A DNA stretch of 15,640 bases from Flavobacterium sp. Its GTDB lineage: Bacteria > Bacteroidota > Bacteroidia > Flavobacteriales > Flavobacteriaceae. The position numbers and the translations under genes were made by a program. This document shows, piece after piece, positions 1 through 6,700 of this stretch (positions are counted from its first letter, which is position 1; every line of letters starts with the position of its first letter). Under the pieces are notes generated by a model. The model was given only the letters and a program-made list of their open reading frames with translations. It was not told where the DNA came from and did no database searches. The stretch covers positions 1 through 15,640 of the forward strand of contig JASLHL010000091.1 of assembly GCA_030152225.1 (NCBI GenBank). Reading direction: 5' to 3'.

Positions 1-646
1 ACTTTTGCCTCAGTCTTTCATTGTCGCACAACAAGGCAGTGTGGATCTTGCATTTGTTCATCTTGTTTTTGACTTTCACACCCTGAATGAGCTGATGTTA
101 CCGACCAATTACAATTTTTTGAATGTTTTGGTTGAACAGCCCCATGTGAGGTTACAGAAAGCCGATGCGCTTCTTTTCGAACAGTATATACAGCTATTCC
201 AACAACAAGTTTGCCTGTCGTCTATTTTTCAAGCCGATGCTTTGCGCTATCTTCTGTATTCATTCATTGCACAGATTAATCGCGTGTATCAACAGGAAGA
301 GGAGGCGATGCAACCCAGTACGAGAAAAGATGCGATTGTCTTTCAGTTTTACAACTTATTGCATCAGTATTACCTCGTGGAAAAGTCAGTGGGATTTTAT
401 GCAGATCAACTCAAGTTAACCCCGAAGTACTTAACCACGTTAATTCGCCAACGCACAGGTAGATCCATTTCGAAAGTAATCATTGAAATGGTGTTAATCA
501 AAGCAAAAAATTACGTAGTAGCTACGGATTTACCGATCTATCAAATCGCAGAGCACCTCCATTTTGTTGATTCTACGACGTTTTGTCGTTATTTTAAGAA
601 ATATGTAGGCATGAGCCCACTACACTATCGTCAAATGCATGCTTAA
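1..646 (+). CDS. AraC-family transcriptional regulator, 5'-truncated by window edge
   Basis: This is the C-terminal part of an AraC/XylS-type transcription regulator. The reading frame is open to the left edge; the first possible in-window start is a TTG at 5, but family members are usually about 270-300 residues, so roughly the first 60-80 residues are probably missing. The C-terminal hundred residues hold the two helix-turn-helix units: a first one around SVGFYADQLKLTPKYLTTLI, and a second around PIYQIAEHLHF followed by the family signature STTFCRYFKKYVGMSPLHYR. The visible N-terminal part would be the end of the sensing domain; its ligand cannot be told. The stop lies 12 nt before the glycosylase gene on the same strand, so the two are probably cotranscribed. 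The family assignment is firm, the regulated target unknown. Confidence 0.88.
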   Translation, partial: LLPQSFIVAQQGSVDLAFVHLVFDFHTLNELMLPTNYNFLNVLVEQPHVRLQKADALLFEQYIQLFQQQVCLSSIFQADALRYLLYSFIAQINRVYQQEEEAMQPSTRKDAIVFQFYNLLHQYYLVEKSVGFYADQLKLTPKYLTTLIRQRTGRSISKVIIEMVLIKAKNYVVATDLPIYQIAEHLHFVDSTTFCRYFKKYVGMSPLHYRQMHA

Positions 647-658
647 CAAAATCAAAAG

Positions 659-1177
659 ATGAAACAACCACGCATACACTCATTTGAGCCTTTACTGAGT
701 CCAGCACCTAAAGTCTTAATCTTAGGTACGATGCCCAGTGTGAAGTCCTTGGAACAACAAGAGTATTATGGAAATAAACAGAACGTGTTTTGGAAAATTA
801 TGTTTTCAATTTTTCAACAACCCTTCTCTACTAGTTATGCAGATAGAATTCGATTGATACAAGAACATCAGTTGGCGCTATGGGATGTTTTACAATCCTG
901 CCAACGGCAAGGAAGTTTGGACAGTGCTATAAAAGAGGAAAAGCCAAATGATATCAAGCAATTACTTCAAGCCTATCCCAGTATTCACACTGTTGTTTTT
1001 TCAAGTCAAAAAGCGGAAGCTTATTTTAAAAAGTACATTGGACCGATTGATTCGATAAAGACGATTACCACGCCTTCTCCTAGTGGCGCTAATGCACGCA
1101 TGACATTTGAAGAAAAACGGAAAAGTTGGGAAGTTTTAAAAATACTGGTGAAAAATAAAAAAACCGATGAACTCTGA
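659..1177 (+). CDS. DNA-deoxyinosine glycosylase (uracil-DNA glycosylase superfamily, family 6 type)
   Basis: This base-excision repair enzyme is predicted to remove hypoxanthine (deaminated adenine) from DNA in the cytoplasm. The 172-residue length is typical of the compact family 6 glycosylases. Visible motifs in order are LILGTMPS (residues 20-27), the conserved YYGNKQNVFW block (36-45) carrying the NxFW signature and candidate catalytic asparagine, LWDVL (74-78), and the C-terminal PSPSGANAR loop (139-147) that takes the place of the DNA-binding loop in this superfamily. The ATG start is 12 nt after the AraC-type gene. The last codons (KKTDEL) and the stop lie inside the stem-loop of the terminator at 1160-1192. 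Assignment rests on motif recall; a G/T-U mismatch glycosylase is the alternative. Confidence 0.82.
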   Translation: MKQPRIHSFEPLLSPAPKVLILGTMPSVKSLEQQEYYGNKQNVFWKIMFSIFQQPFSTSYADRIRLIQEHQLALWDVLQSCQRQGSLDSAIKEEKPNDIKQLLQAYPSIHTVVFSSQKAEAYFKKYIGPIDSIKTITTPSPSGANARMTFEEKRKSWEVLKILVKNKKTDEL

Positions 1178-1192
1178 CTGTTCATCGGTTTT
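1160..1192. terminator. Bidirectional intrinsic terminator between convergent genes
   Basis: A perfect 13-bp stem (1160-1172 with 1180-1192, AAAACCGATGAAC and its complement) has a 7-nt loop. It has T-runs on both strands, so it can end both the glycosylase transcript and the convergent lipoprotein gene. The left arm and loop contain the last codons and the TGA stop of the glycosylase gene. Confidence 0.85.
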
Positions 1193-1249
1193 TAAGTAAA
1201 CGGAAATCGCGCTTTACAATTTCGATTGTTCTACTTTGGTTTCTTTTAT
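1181..1249. repeat. 3'-flank duplicate, copy 1 (69 nt)
   Basis: This 69-nt stretch matches 2278-2346 with only two mismatches (positions 1212 and 1217). It covers the terminator right arm plus the coding tail of the lipoprotein family. Copy 2 contains the true C-terminal codons of the second lipoprotein gene, whereas copy 1 lies just after the stop of the first gene, so it is a leftover tail of a family member. Confidence 0.9.
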
Positions 1250-1258
1250 AGCCGTAGC
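1214..1258 (-). pseudogene. Orphan C-terminal tail of a family lipoprotein, in frame after a stop
   Basis: Directly after the TAA of the 1259-2104 gene, and in the same frame, the minus strand reads ATAIKETKVEQSKL then TAA. The last 11 residues are identical to the C-terminus of the neighbouring paralog (2311-3183). The preceding gene already ends in its own IKETK before its stop. This looks like a relic tail from unequal recombination between tandem paralogs, or from loss of a further copy. It is not expected to be translated except by readthrough. Confidence 0.75.
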
Positions 1259-2104
1259 TTATTGTTTAGTTTCTTTGATTGTATAAGAATAGGTGATTTC
1301 TGATGCTAGATATTTAGGGCCGTCTTCTGGTTTGTAATACATACTAGCTTTTGTTGGTAAATCACCCTCGTTATAGGTATACTCAATTGTAAAGCCTCCT
1401 AACTTTGTTATGTTGTTCGCAAAGTGATAAGTATTAGGAAGGATATAAGCATATTTTAAAAAATCTATGGTTAGATCATAAGGTAACGGACCAAAAGGAT
1501 TTTGTTTATTGTCATAAGTCACCTTGATATTCTGGCCATTAAATTTTATATTGTTGATTTTGTTTGCACTGTCATAGCTGAAATCTGCCAATAGGGTTAC
1601 GTCTTGACCATCATTTTTAATTAGCTGATTCTTTGAATTATAGGTAAAAATGCTTTCAAAACTGAAATTTTGTTTTGGCAAATTATAATGAGCCGATGTA
1701 AGCAGGTCTTTTTCGTAGGTATAGGTGTTTTTTGCATTGAGCCCCATGTCATTACCCGTAGCAAAATAAATGAGCTTTCCTTCCTGATTGAGATTGTGCT
1801 CCATTTTGAATGATGCAGAACCTGTGTTTTCATTGTTCTTGTAATAATGGACGGTTAAGGCAATAAAGTTGAGACTGGCGTCTTCCTTATAGTTGAAATC
1901 AAATGTATTGGCTATCTGAATTAATGGTTCTTCACTAGTAGTGACAGCGGGATCAAAAAAATCTACTTGATGAATTTTACTAATTGAATAGGTAGAAGTT
2001 ACAGTTGGAGGGGGTGGAGGAGTAGGCGAGCTATCATCTGAGCTACAACTGGCGAATAGGAGTACTATACTAGCAATAAGTGTTGATGTTACTATTTTTT
2101 TCAT
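1259..2104 (-). CDS. Surface lipoprotein with YD-like repeats, paralog 1
   Basis: This 281-residue lipoprotein of unknown function has a signal peptide ending at the lipobox FASC, followed by SSDDSS and a proline-rich spacer. A Cys-Ser-(Asp/Ser)-Asp start is the type of signal that sends Bacteroidota lipoproteins to the outer face of the outer membrane. The mature part is a series of short strand-pair repeats such as YTYEKDLLTSAHYN, FTYNSKNQLIKNDG and FSYDSANKINNIKFNGQ, which recall the YD repeats of RHS-type beta structures. It shares this plan and the block YHFANNITK...YTYNEGDLPTKA with the genes at 2311 and 4066. A relic tail follows its stop in frame. No catalytic motif is seen; a binding or structural role is only a guess. 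Confidence 0.82.
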   Translation of the reverse strand: MKKIVTSTLIASIVLLFASCSSDDSSPTPPPPPTVTSTYSISKIHQVDFFDPAVTTSEEPLIQIANTFDFNYKEDASLNFIALTVHYYKNNENTGSASFKMEHNLNQEGKLIYFATGNDMGLNAKNTYTYEKDLLTSAHYNLPKQNFSFESIFTYNSKNQLIKNDGQDVTLLADFSYDSANKINNIKFNGQNIKVTYDNKQNPFGPLPYDLTIDFLKYAYILPNTYHFANNITKLGGFTIEYTYNEGDLPTKASMYYKPEDGPKYLASEITYSYTIKETKQ

Positions 2105-2255
2105 TGAAATGTTTTTTATTATTTAACTAAAAATAAGTTAAATAAACGAACATAAAAAATAAATGAACTTAATTAGACGTTTATTTTATTTAAAATGTTG
2201 AGGGATGTTTTTTGTTGAAGTGAAAACAACAACAAATTGGTTTTATACATCATAA

Positions 2256-2290
2256 AAAAACCGATAAACAGTAAGGGTTCATCGGTTTTT
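2256..2290. terminator. Intrinsic terminator after paralog 2, imperfect copy
   Basis: Stem AAAAACCGAT/ATCGGTTTTT plus AAC/GTT is interrupted by one A-C mismatch (2266 with 2280) and closed by a 7-nt loop. It is homologous to the perfect stem at 1160-1192, but the left arm has decayed here. T-runs on both strands; the minus strand serves the gene ending at 2311. Confidence 0.7.
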
Positions 2291-2346
2291 AAGTAAACGG
2301 AAATCGCGATTTATAATTTCGATTGTTCTACTTTGGTTTCTTTTAT
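2278..2346. repeat. 3'-flank duplicate, copy 2 (69 nt)
   Basis: This is the partner of 1181-1249 (67 of 69 positions identical). Here it holds the terminator right arm and the functional last codons (IKETKVEQSKL) of the second lipoprotein gene. Confidence 0.9.
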
Positions 2347-3183
2347 TTTGTAGCTGTAATTGATTTCAAAATCAATGATTTTTTCTTCATTTTCCATGGT
2401 GTAGTATACTACTTTTAATGGAAGATCATTCTCATTGTAGGTATAATCAGCTTGTACCATTTGGCCGTCTAACACAATGGAGGTCACGTTATTCGGAAAG
2501 TGATACGTATAGGGAAGGATGAAGTTGAAATTAATTAATACACTTGTTAAATCAAAGGGTAAACTGTAGAAGGGCGATTTTTTATCATCATAGGTAAAAG
2601 ATACATTCTGTCCATTGAATTTCATTTTATCGATTTGATTTTTGGCGTTATATTTATAATCGATGAGCAGGTTTGCTTCCAAGGCCTCGTTCAAAACCAG
2701 TTGATTGTTGTCGTTATAGCTAAGCTGACTCGTAAAACTACCTCCTTTGGATCTTAAGTTGTAAGTAATAGCGGTCAGTCGATCGTCTTGGTATTGATAG
2801 ACGTAATCATCTACAGTTTCTCCCTTTTCTTTGATCTCCCAAAGTTTTAATCTCCCTTGTGGATCTAAGGTAGGTTGCAGTTGTAAATCCTGTTGAGGTA
2901 TCGCTACTTGGTTTTTGTAAAGTGCATCTTTATATGTGATATGTTGTAGGTTGAAATCGGCATCATAGGTGAAATCGTAGTTGATATCAATAATTTTATC
3001 CTGTGGATTTCCTTCTCTCGTTGGGTCAGGAGATTCATAAAATGACTGTTGAATCTCGCTTATATACGGTGTTTTTTCAATGTGGTAGGTTGGTGGGGGT
3101 GGAGTAGAGGAATCATCTGAACTACAGCTGAACAAGAATACGCTCAAAGAAGCTATAAGAATCAACTTTTGTGTGTTTTTCAT
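2311..3183 (-). CDS. Surface lipoprotein with YD-like repeats, paralog 2
   Basis: This 290-residue lipoprotein has a signal peptide ending in LFSC, then SSDDSST and a PPPP spacer, so it is probably exposed on the outer membrane surface. Repeated strand-pair motifs are YDFTYDADFN, YQYQDDRLTAITYN, LSYNDNNQLVLNEA, YKYNAKNQIDKMKFNGQ and FTYDDKKSPFYSLPFDLT. It ends with YTYHFPNNVTS and YTYNENDLPLKVVYY. The middle and C-terminal blocks align with the genes at 1259 and 4066, and its tail KVEQSKL is duplicated behind the gene at 1259. A -7 box (TATATTTG) lies 24 nt upstream of the start. Function is unknown; no enzymatic motif is visible. Confidence 0.82.
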   Translation of the reverse strand: MKNTQKLILIASLSVFLFSCSSDDSSTPPPPTYHIEKTPYISEIQQSFYESPDPTREGNPQDKIIDINYDFTYDADFNLQHITYKDALYKNQVAIPQQDLQLQPTLDPQGRLKLWEIKEKGETVDDYVYQYQDDRLTAITYNLRSKGGSFTSQLSYNDNNQLVLNEALEANLLIDYKYNAKNQIDKMKFNGQNVSFTYDDKKSPFYSLPFDLTSVLINFNFILPYTYHFPNNVTSIVLDGQMVQADYTYNENDLPLKVVYYTMENEEKIIDFEINYSYKIKETKVEQSKL

Positions 3184-3206
3184 GGTTGTTTTTTTTAAAT
3201 TTCGAC

Positions 3207-3214
3207 CAAATATA
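3207..3214 (-). promoter_or_regulatory. Bacteroidota -7 box for paralog 2
   Basis: TATATTTG on the minus strand matches the Bacteroidota TAnnTTTG consensus and sits 24 nt upstream of the ATG at 3183. No TTTG -33 box is visible at the expected spacing, so the call rests on the -7 element alone. Confidence 0.5.
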
Positions 3215-3354
3215 GATAAAATTAAGTATGTTGTTGGGGTAAGTACAGTTTTGTATTGTTTTTTGGCTTAAAATTTTGTTATTATTTTCGTGTAAAAAAG
3301 ATGAATTTTATGTAAATAAATAAGAGAATACATTTATATTTAGTTAAAAATTCT

Positions 3355-4029
3355 ATGCGTATACTTGCTTTGTTTATTGGTTTGATTTCGTTGAATCTAG
3401 GGGCGCAACCCCAAGCGATTTTGAATCAAACGTCCTATCAGTTTTGGGTAAATGAACCCAGCACGCTACAGGAGAAAAATCCCTTGGTTATCTTTTTGCA
3501 CGGACGAAGCTTATCGGGTACTAATATTGATCGTGTCAAGCGCTATGGTCCTTTGAGGGGAATTGAAAAAGGATTGAAACTTCCCGCTTACCTTGTAGCA
3601 CCTCAGCTTCCATCAGGCGCATGGAACCCTGATAAAGTGGATGAAGTCGTGGCTTATATGATTGAACACTACGCCATCGATGAAAGTAAAATTTACGTTA
3701 CGGGTATGAGCTTAGGCGGATATGGAACCATGAAATATGCAAGTAAATACGCCAGTCGCCTAGCGGCAGCTATTGCCATTTGCGGTGGTGGTGAAAATAG
3801 GGATGCTTGTAATTTGACGAGTCTTCCCATCAAACTCATTCACGGGGATAAAGACTTCATCGTACCCTTGAAGGAATCAAAAAATATCATGAACGCCATT
3901 AAAAAATGCGATACCAATGCACCCATTGAATTGCAAGTCGTCAAAGGAGGAAATCACGGTAGTGTGGAAGATCTATACCGCCATAATGCCCTGTATAATT
4001 GGCTGTTTGAGCATACAAAAAAAGAATAA
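3355..4029 (+). CDS. Secreted alpha/beta-hydrolase (esterase / PHB depolymerase-like)
   Basis: This 224-residue serine hydrolase has a short signal peptide (residues 1-17, ending LNLGA before QPQ), so it probably works in the periplasm or outside the cell. The fold is marked by IFLHGR (46-51, oxyanion region), the nucleophile elbow GMSLGG with Ser119, an acid in HGDKDFIVP (Asp167) and the catalytic histidine in GGNHGS (His201). It resembles single-domain esterases related to feruloyl esterases and PHB depolymerases; the substrate cannot be told. Three cysteines (143, 152, 185) could allow a disulfide. It interrupts the lipoprotein family array on the opposite strand, and its last codons (HTKKE, stop) form the left arm of a 21-bp terminator. 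Confidence 0.85.
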   Translation: MRILALFIGLISLNLGAQPQAILNQTSYQFWVNEPSTLQEKNPLVIFLHGRSLSGTNIDRVKRYGPLRGIEKGLKLPAYLVAPQLPSGAWNPDKVDEVVAYMIEHYAIDESKIYVTGMSLGGYGTMKYASKYASRLAAAIAICGGGENRDACNLTSLPIKLIHGDKDFIVPLKESKNIMNAIKKCDTNAPIELQVVKGGNHGSVEDLYRHNALYNWLFEHTKKE

Positions 4030-4056
4030 CGCAATCGTTATTCTTTTTTTGTATGC
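4011..4056. terminator. Very long perfect bidirectional terminator
   Basis: A 21-bp perfectly paired stem (4011-4031 with 4036-4056) has a CAAT loop. It includes seven A and seven T inside the arms, giving U-runs in both directions. It ends the plus-strand hydrolase and the minus-strand lipoprotein gene that starts its stop codon at 4066. The left arm encodes the hydrolase C-terminus and stop codon. Confidence 0.9.
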
Positions 4057-4065
4057 TGCCGTTTA

Positions 4066-4911
4066 CTACTTATAGGTAGTTACTTCTTGTTTGATATAGG
4101 TATAGACTATTTCACGGCCAAATAAACCATTGTTATAGTATTTCGCTTTTAGCGGAAGATCTACTTCGTTATAAGTAAAATCAACCGTTGATAGGAATTC
4201 ATGCCCCTGAAAAGTCGTAATATTATTTGGAAATTTATAAGTATAGGGAAAGGCAAAATCATAGCCGAGTAGATCTGTAGTTAAATCGAAGGGTAAAGCA
4301 TAAAAAGGAGAACGCTTATCGTCATACGCAAAGTTATAACGTCTTCCATTCAGTTTGATTTGACTGATTTGATTCAAATCGTTGTATTTCATATCGATGA
4401 TCAAATTTTCAGGAGCTGATGTATTATTAAAAATGCACTGCTTCTGGTCGTTATAGGTGAAGTGACTCGTAAAATTCCATTGTATTTTTAATCTGTCATA
4501 CTGGGCTGTTTGTAACAGATCATTTTCATAGTTGTAGCGATAAATATCGGTAAGGGAGTCGTTTTCTCTAGAGTGAAATTCAGTTAATCGATTTTGTTCA
4601 TCTAGGGTGTAGGAGAGGTTTGATGTAGTGGACTCAGTCGTGCCGTTATCAAAATATCGCGTTTCTATCCGTTCGATATCCGTTCGATGGAATGTACTAT
4701 CGTAAGTAAAGTTGTAAATTACGTTTAAAAAAAGCTGAGGTTCAAAATCCACATCTTCGGAGTATTCCTCATAAAATCGCGATAGGCTAATGTTACTGAG
4801 GTGATATACTGTTTCGGTAACTGGTTGTTTTGTTGGAGTTCCATCATCTGAACTACAACTTAGGAAAAAAAGCGCAAGGCCTGATAGTATATATGTGTTT
4901 AATTTTTTCAT
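4066..4911 (-). CDS. Surface lipoprotein with YD-like repeats, paralog 3
   Basis: This 281-residue lipoprotein is the third member of the family. The signal peptide ends in FLSC followed by SSDDGTP. Strand-pair repeats include YNFTYDSTFH, YNYENDLLQTAQYD, FTYNDQKQCIFNN, MKYNDLNQISQIKLNGRRY and FAYDDKRSPFYALPFDLT. The C-terminal block YTYKFPNNITT...FTYNEVDLPLKAKYYN matches its paralogs closely. It lacks the KVEQSKL tail and has no duplicated 3' flank; instead it converges on the hydrolase with a different terminator. It is probably anchored on the outer membrane surface. Function is unknown. Confidence 0.82.
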   Translation of the reverse strand: MKKLNTYILSGLALFFLSCSSDDGTPTKQPVTETVYHLSNISLSRFYEEYSEDVDFEPQLFLNVIYNFTYDSTFHRTDIERIETRYFDNGTTESTTSNLSYTLDEQNRLTEFHSRENDSLTDIYRYNYENDLLQTAQYDRLKIQWNFTSHFTYNDQKQCIFNNTSAPENLIIDMKYNDLNQISQIKLNGRRYNFAYDDKRSPFYALPFDLTTDLLGYDFAFPYTYKFPNNITTFQGHEFLSTVDFTYNEVDLPLKAKYYNNGLFGREIVYTYIKQEVTTYK

Positions 4912-5090
4912 TTGGATCTTATTATAGTTATAATTTTGTAATAAATATAAGTAATTACATCTGAATGTTAAAATTTAGTTCACCAAAATTAACATAAATA
5001 AAGTTGGTTGTTTTTATAACTAGAAACAGGAGAAGGTTATAGCATCAATATGCAAGCATTGGAGTAAAAAAAGCGCCTTGATGTTACCAT

Positions 5091-5966
5091 TTATTGAGGA
5101 AGATTGTTGTCTTTCGGGTTGATGTGATAGACGATGGATAAAACCGGTAGTCCCCAAAGTTTCAGGCGCTGTTGTGCGAATAGTCCAGTTGCATGCGGTC
5201 TGACGGTCAGTTTATCTTTGAAAGAGGAAATAAACTTAGCCCAATACTTGTTTTCTGTGTCTTGTAAGAGGAAGTAAAAACCAGCATCTCCCCAGCATCT
5301 GCCACTAGAGTTAAGGATTAATTCTCCTTCTTGACCCACTTGGGGATTCATCAATACTGTTGCGTTGCCATTGGGTAAGGGAAATACGGCTTTTACAGCA
5401 GTGCCTCCCGATGGTAATTGGCAGCTACCATAGACGCCAGAAAAAATAATCGTACCAAGAGAAGGAAGGGTTCGCAACCAAAACGTATAGCGTACTTCGT
5501 TGGTTTTTGTTGTTATCAGTTGGATGATTTCGCTAGTAAGGGGTTCATTTTTAATTTTTGTATTTGTAGGAATATACAACTGTTTCAATCGGTTGCTAAA
5601 TAAGATGTTGATTAAAAAACCAAAACCGATAAAAAGGGGATTCCAGCGAAGGCTCATACTGACGTTATACGATGAGGTTCGTTCATAAAAGTCAACAACA
5701 AGAGGGGCAATTTTCGCCTCATCCGTTGGAGATAATCCCAAAACTTGTATTGAGGGTAATAAACCTGTATTGACGCAACCACGCCGAACACTTAATTGTT
5801 CTTCTTTAGCCAATCGATATATGAATTGCTCTCCCACATCGCCCACTTGGCCAAAAGGGCCTATGAGCCACGGGGTTATTTGCGGATTGAATTTCCTTCC
5901 GCACGCTATTACCCATCGCTGAGTAAACCAGTCCTGTACCCGTTGTTTGGTAGAGATGCGTTTCAT
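5091..5966 (-). CDS. Uncharacterised protein coupled to a CrtA-like gene
   Basis: The start is placed at the ATG at 5966, one nucleotide after the stop of the upstream gene, giving 291 residues; a longer frame from 6032 would overlap that gene by 65 nt. No family is firmly recognised. Visible features are an N-terminal basic stretch (KRISTKQRVQDWF), a central DFYERTSSYNVS segment, a hydrophobic segment (LFIGFGFLINILF) followed by SNRLKQLYIP, and a conserved-looking C-terminal part with VFPLPNGNATVLMNP, GDAGFYFLL and LKLWGLPVL. From memory it resembles uncharacterised proteins common in Actinobacteria, but I cannot confirm this. The tight coupling suggests it works with the CrtA-like protein. 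Confidence 0.75.
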   Translation of the reverse strand: MKRISTKQRVQDWFTQRWVIACGRKFNPQITPWLIGPFGQVGDVGEQFIYRLAKEEQLSVRRGCVNTGLLPSIQVLGLSPTDEAKIAPLVVDFYERTSSYNVSMSLRWNPLFIGFGFLINILFSNRLKQLYIPTNTKIKNEPLTSEIIQLITTKTNEVRYTFWLRTLPSLGTIIFSGVYGSCQLPSGGTAVKAVFPLPNGNATVLMNPQVGQEGELILNSSGRCWGDAGFYFLLQDTENKYWAKFISSFKDKLTVRPHATGLFAQQRLKLWGLPVLSIVYHINPKDNNLPQ

Positions 5967-5967
5967 A

Positions 5968-6681
5968 TTACTTGATTTCGTTGGGTTTAGGTACAAAACG
6001 TTGTTGTCCTTGCCATGTTCCATATTCGGCAATAGGTTTAAAGCGCAAGGTGCTAAACTCGAGGTGAAAATCCTTTCGACTTCGTTCTTGCATGGCTTTT
6101 TTGTGTCGCTGAGGTTGTTCTACCTTGCTATGTCCCAATACCATATCGGTCATTGTTTGGACAGAAGGCCAAATTGAAAAGGTAGAAATGGTTGTTGGAA
6201 AGCTAAACGACGCCAAGGCCAAGGTTGGGGCAGGGTGATCGCGAACTAGTTTTTCGGTAGGACGACCCCAACGGATAAAACGCGGAATCTGAAAATACTT
6301 CATCCGAGCAAGTGTCACGGCGACAACCGCTTCATTTTCTGTTGCTAGGTCTATACCCTCTTTTGGAATTTCATATTTAGATAGCACTCCCCATTGTCGA
6401 GCAAATTGCAGGCGAATATGCCAACCTTTTGTCAACTGTTTTCCAGTAGGATCTGTAGCTAAAAAATGATCCAGTGCTTCTTCATTTTCCCATTGTGCAA
6501 AAACCACAATTTGGCGTAATAAAAATCGAGAAGGCGATAAAATCGCTGAACCCAATACCATTGCATGCATCGTATCTGCGTGAATTAATCCCGGAATTGT
6601 TGCCGCTTTCGGAGGAAATACCAATATTTTTAGTGCGGAAAACAGTGAAAGTTTAGCGAGGTGATAGGAAAAGAGAGACAT
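5968..6681 (-). CDS. Spheroidene monooxygenase (CrtA)-family protein
   Basis: This 237-residue protein resembles the CrtA family, heme-dependent monooxygenases that add keto groups to acyclic carotenoids. Family-type blocks are VVAVTLARMKY in the middle, TFSIWPS (167-173) and the C-terminal RKDFHLEFSTLRFKP with YGTW (220-223). The N-terminal half is less typical. No carotenoid genes (crtB, crtI, crtY) are in the window, so a carotenoid substrate is not supported by context; many bacteria carry such relatives with no known role. The gene sits 19 nt downstream of the lipoprotein/membrane gene and 1 nt upstream of the next start, so it is the middle gene of an operon. Confidence 0.65.
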   Translation of the reverse strand: MSLFSYHLAKLSLFSALKILVFPPKAATIPGLIHADTMHAMVLGSAILSPSRFLLRQIVVFAQWENEEALDHFLATDPTGKQLTKGWHIRLQFARQWGVLSKYEIPKEGIDLATENEAVVAVTLARMKYFQIPRFIRWGRPTEKLVRDHPAPTLALASFSFPTTISTFSIWPSVQTMTDMVLGHSKVEQPQRHKKAMQERSRKDFHLEFSTLRFKPIAEYGTWQGQQRFVPKPNEIK

Positions 6682-6700
6682 GATGGTATAGTATAAAATA

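Noticed and set aside
2140..2186. 9-bp inverted repeat AAATAAACG/CGTTTATTT upstream of paralog 1
   Set aside because: The loop is 29 nt and the arms are A/T-rich; no function follows and it is not repeated upstream of the other paralogs.
5968..6032. Longer start at 6032 for the CrtA partner gene
   Set aside because: It would overlap the upstream gene by 65 nt, and the extra residues look like reading-frame noise; ATG 5966 directly after the stop is the simpler choice.
5947..6177. Plus-strand open frame over the CrtA-like gene
   Set aside because: It lies opposite two genes with family-type protein motifs, has no family signature and is a shadow frame.
5968..6681. Carotenoid biosynthesis cluster because of the CrtA-like gene
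   Set aside because: No phytoene synthase, desaturase or cyclase gene is in the window, so the pathway is not supported here.
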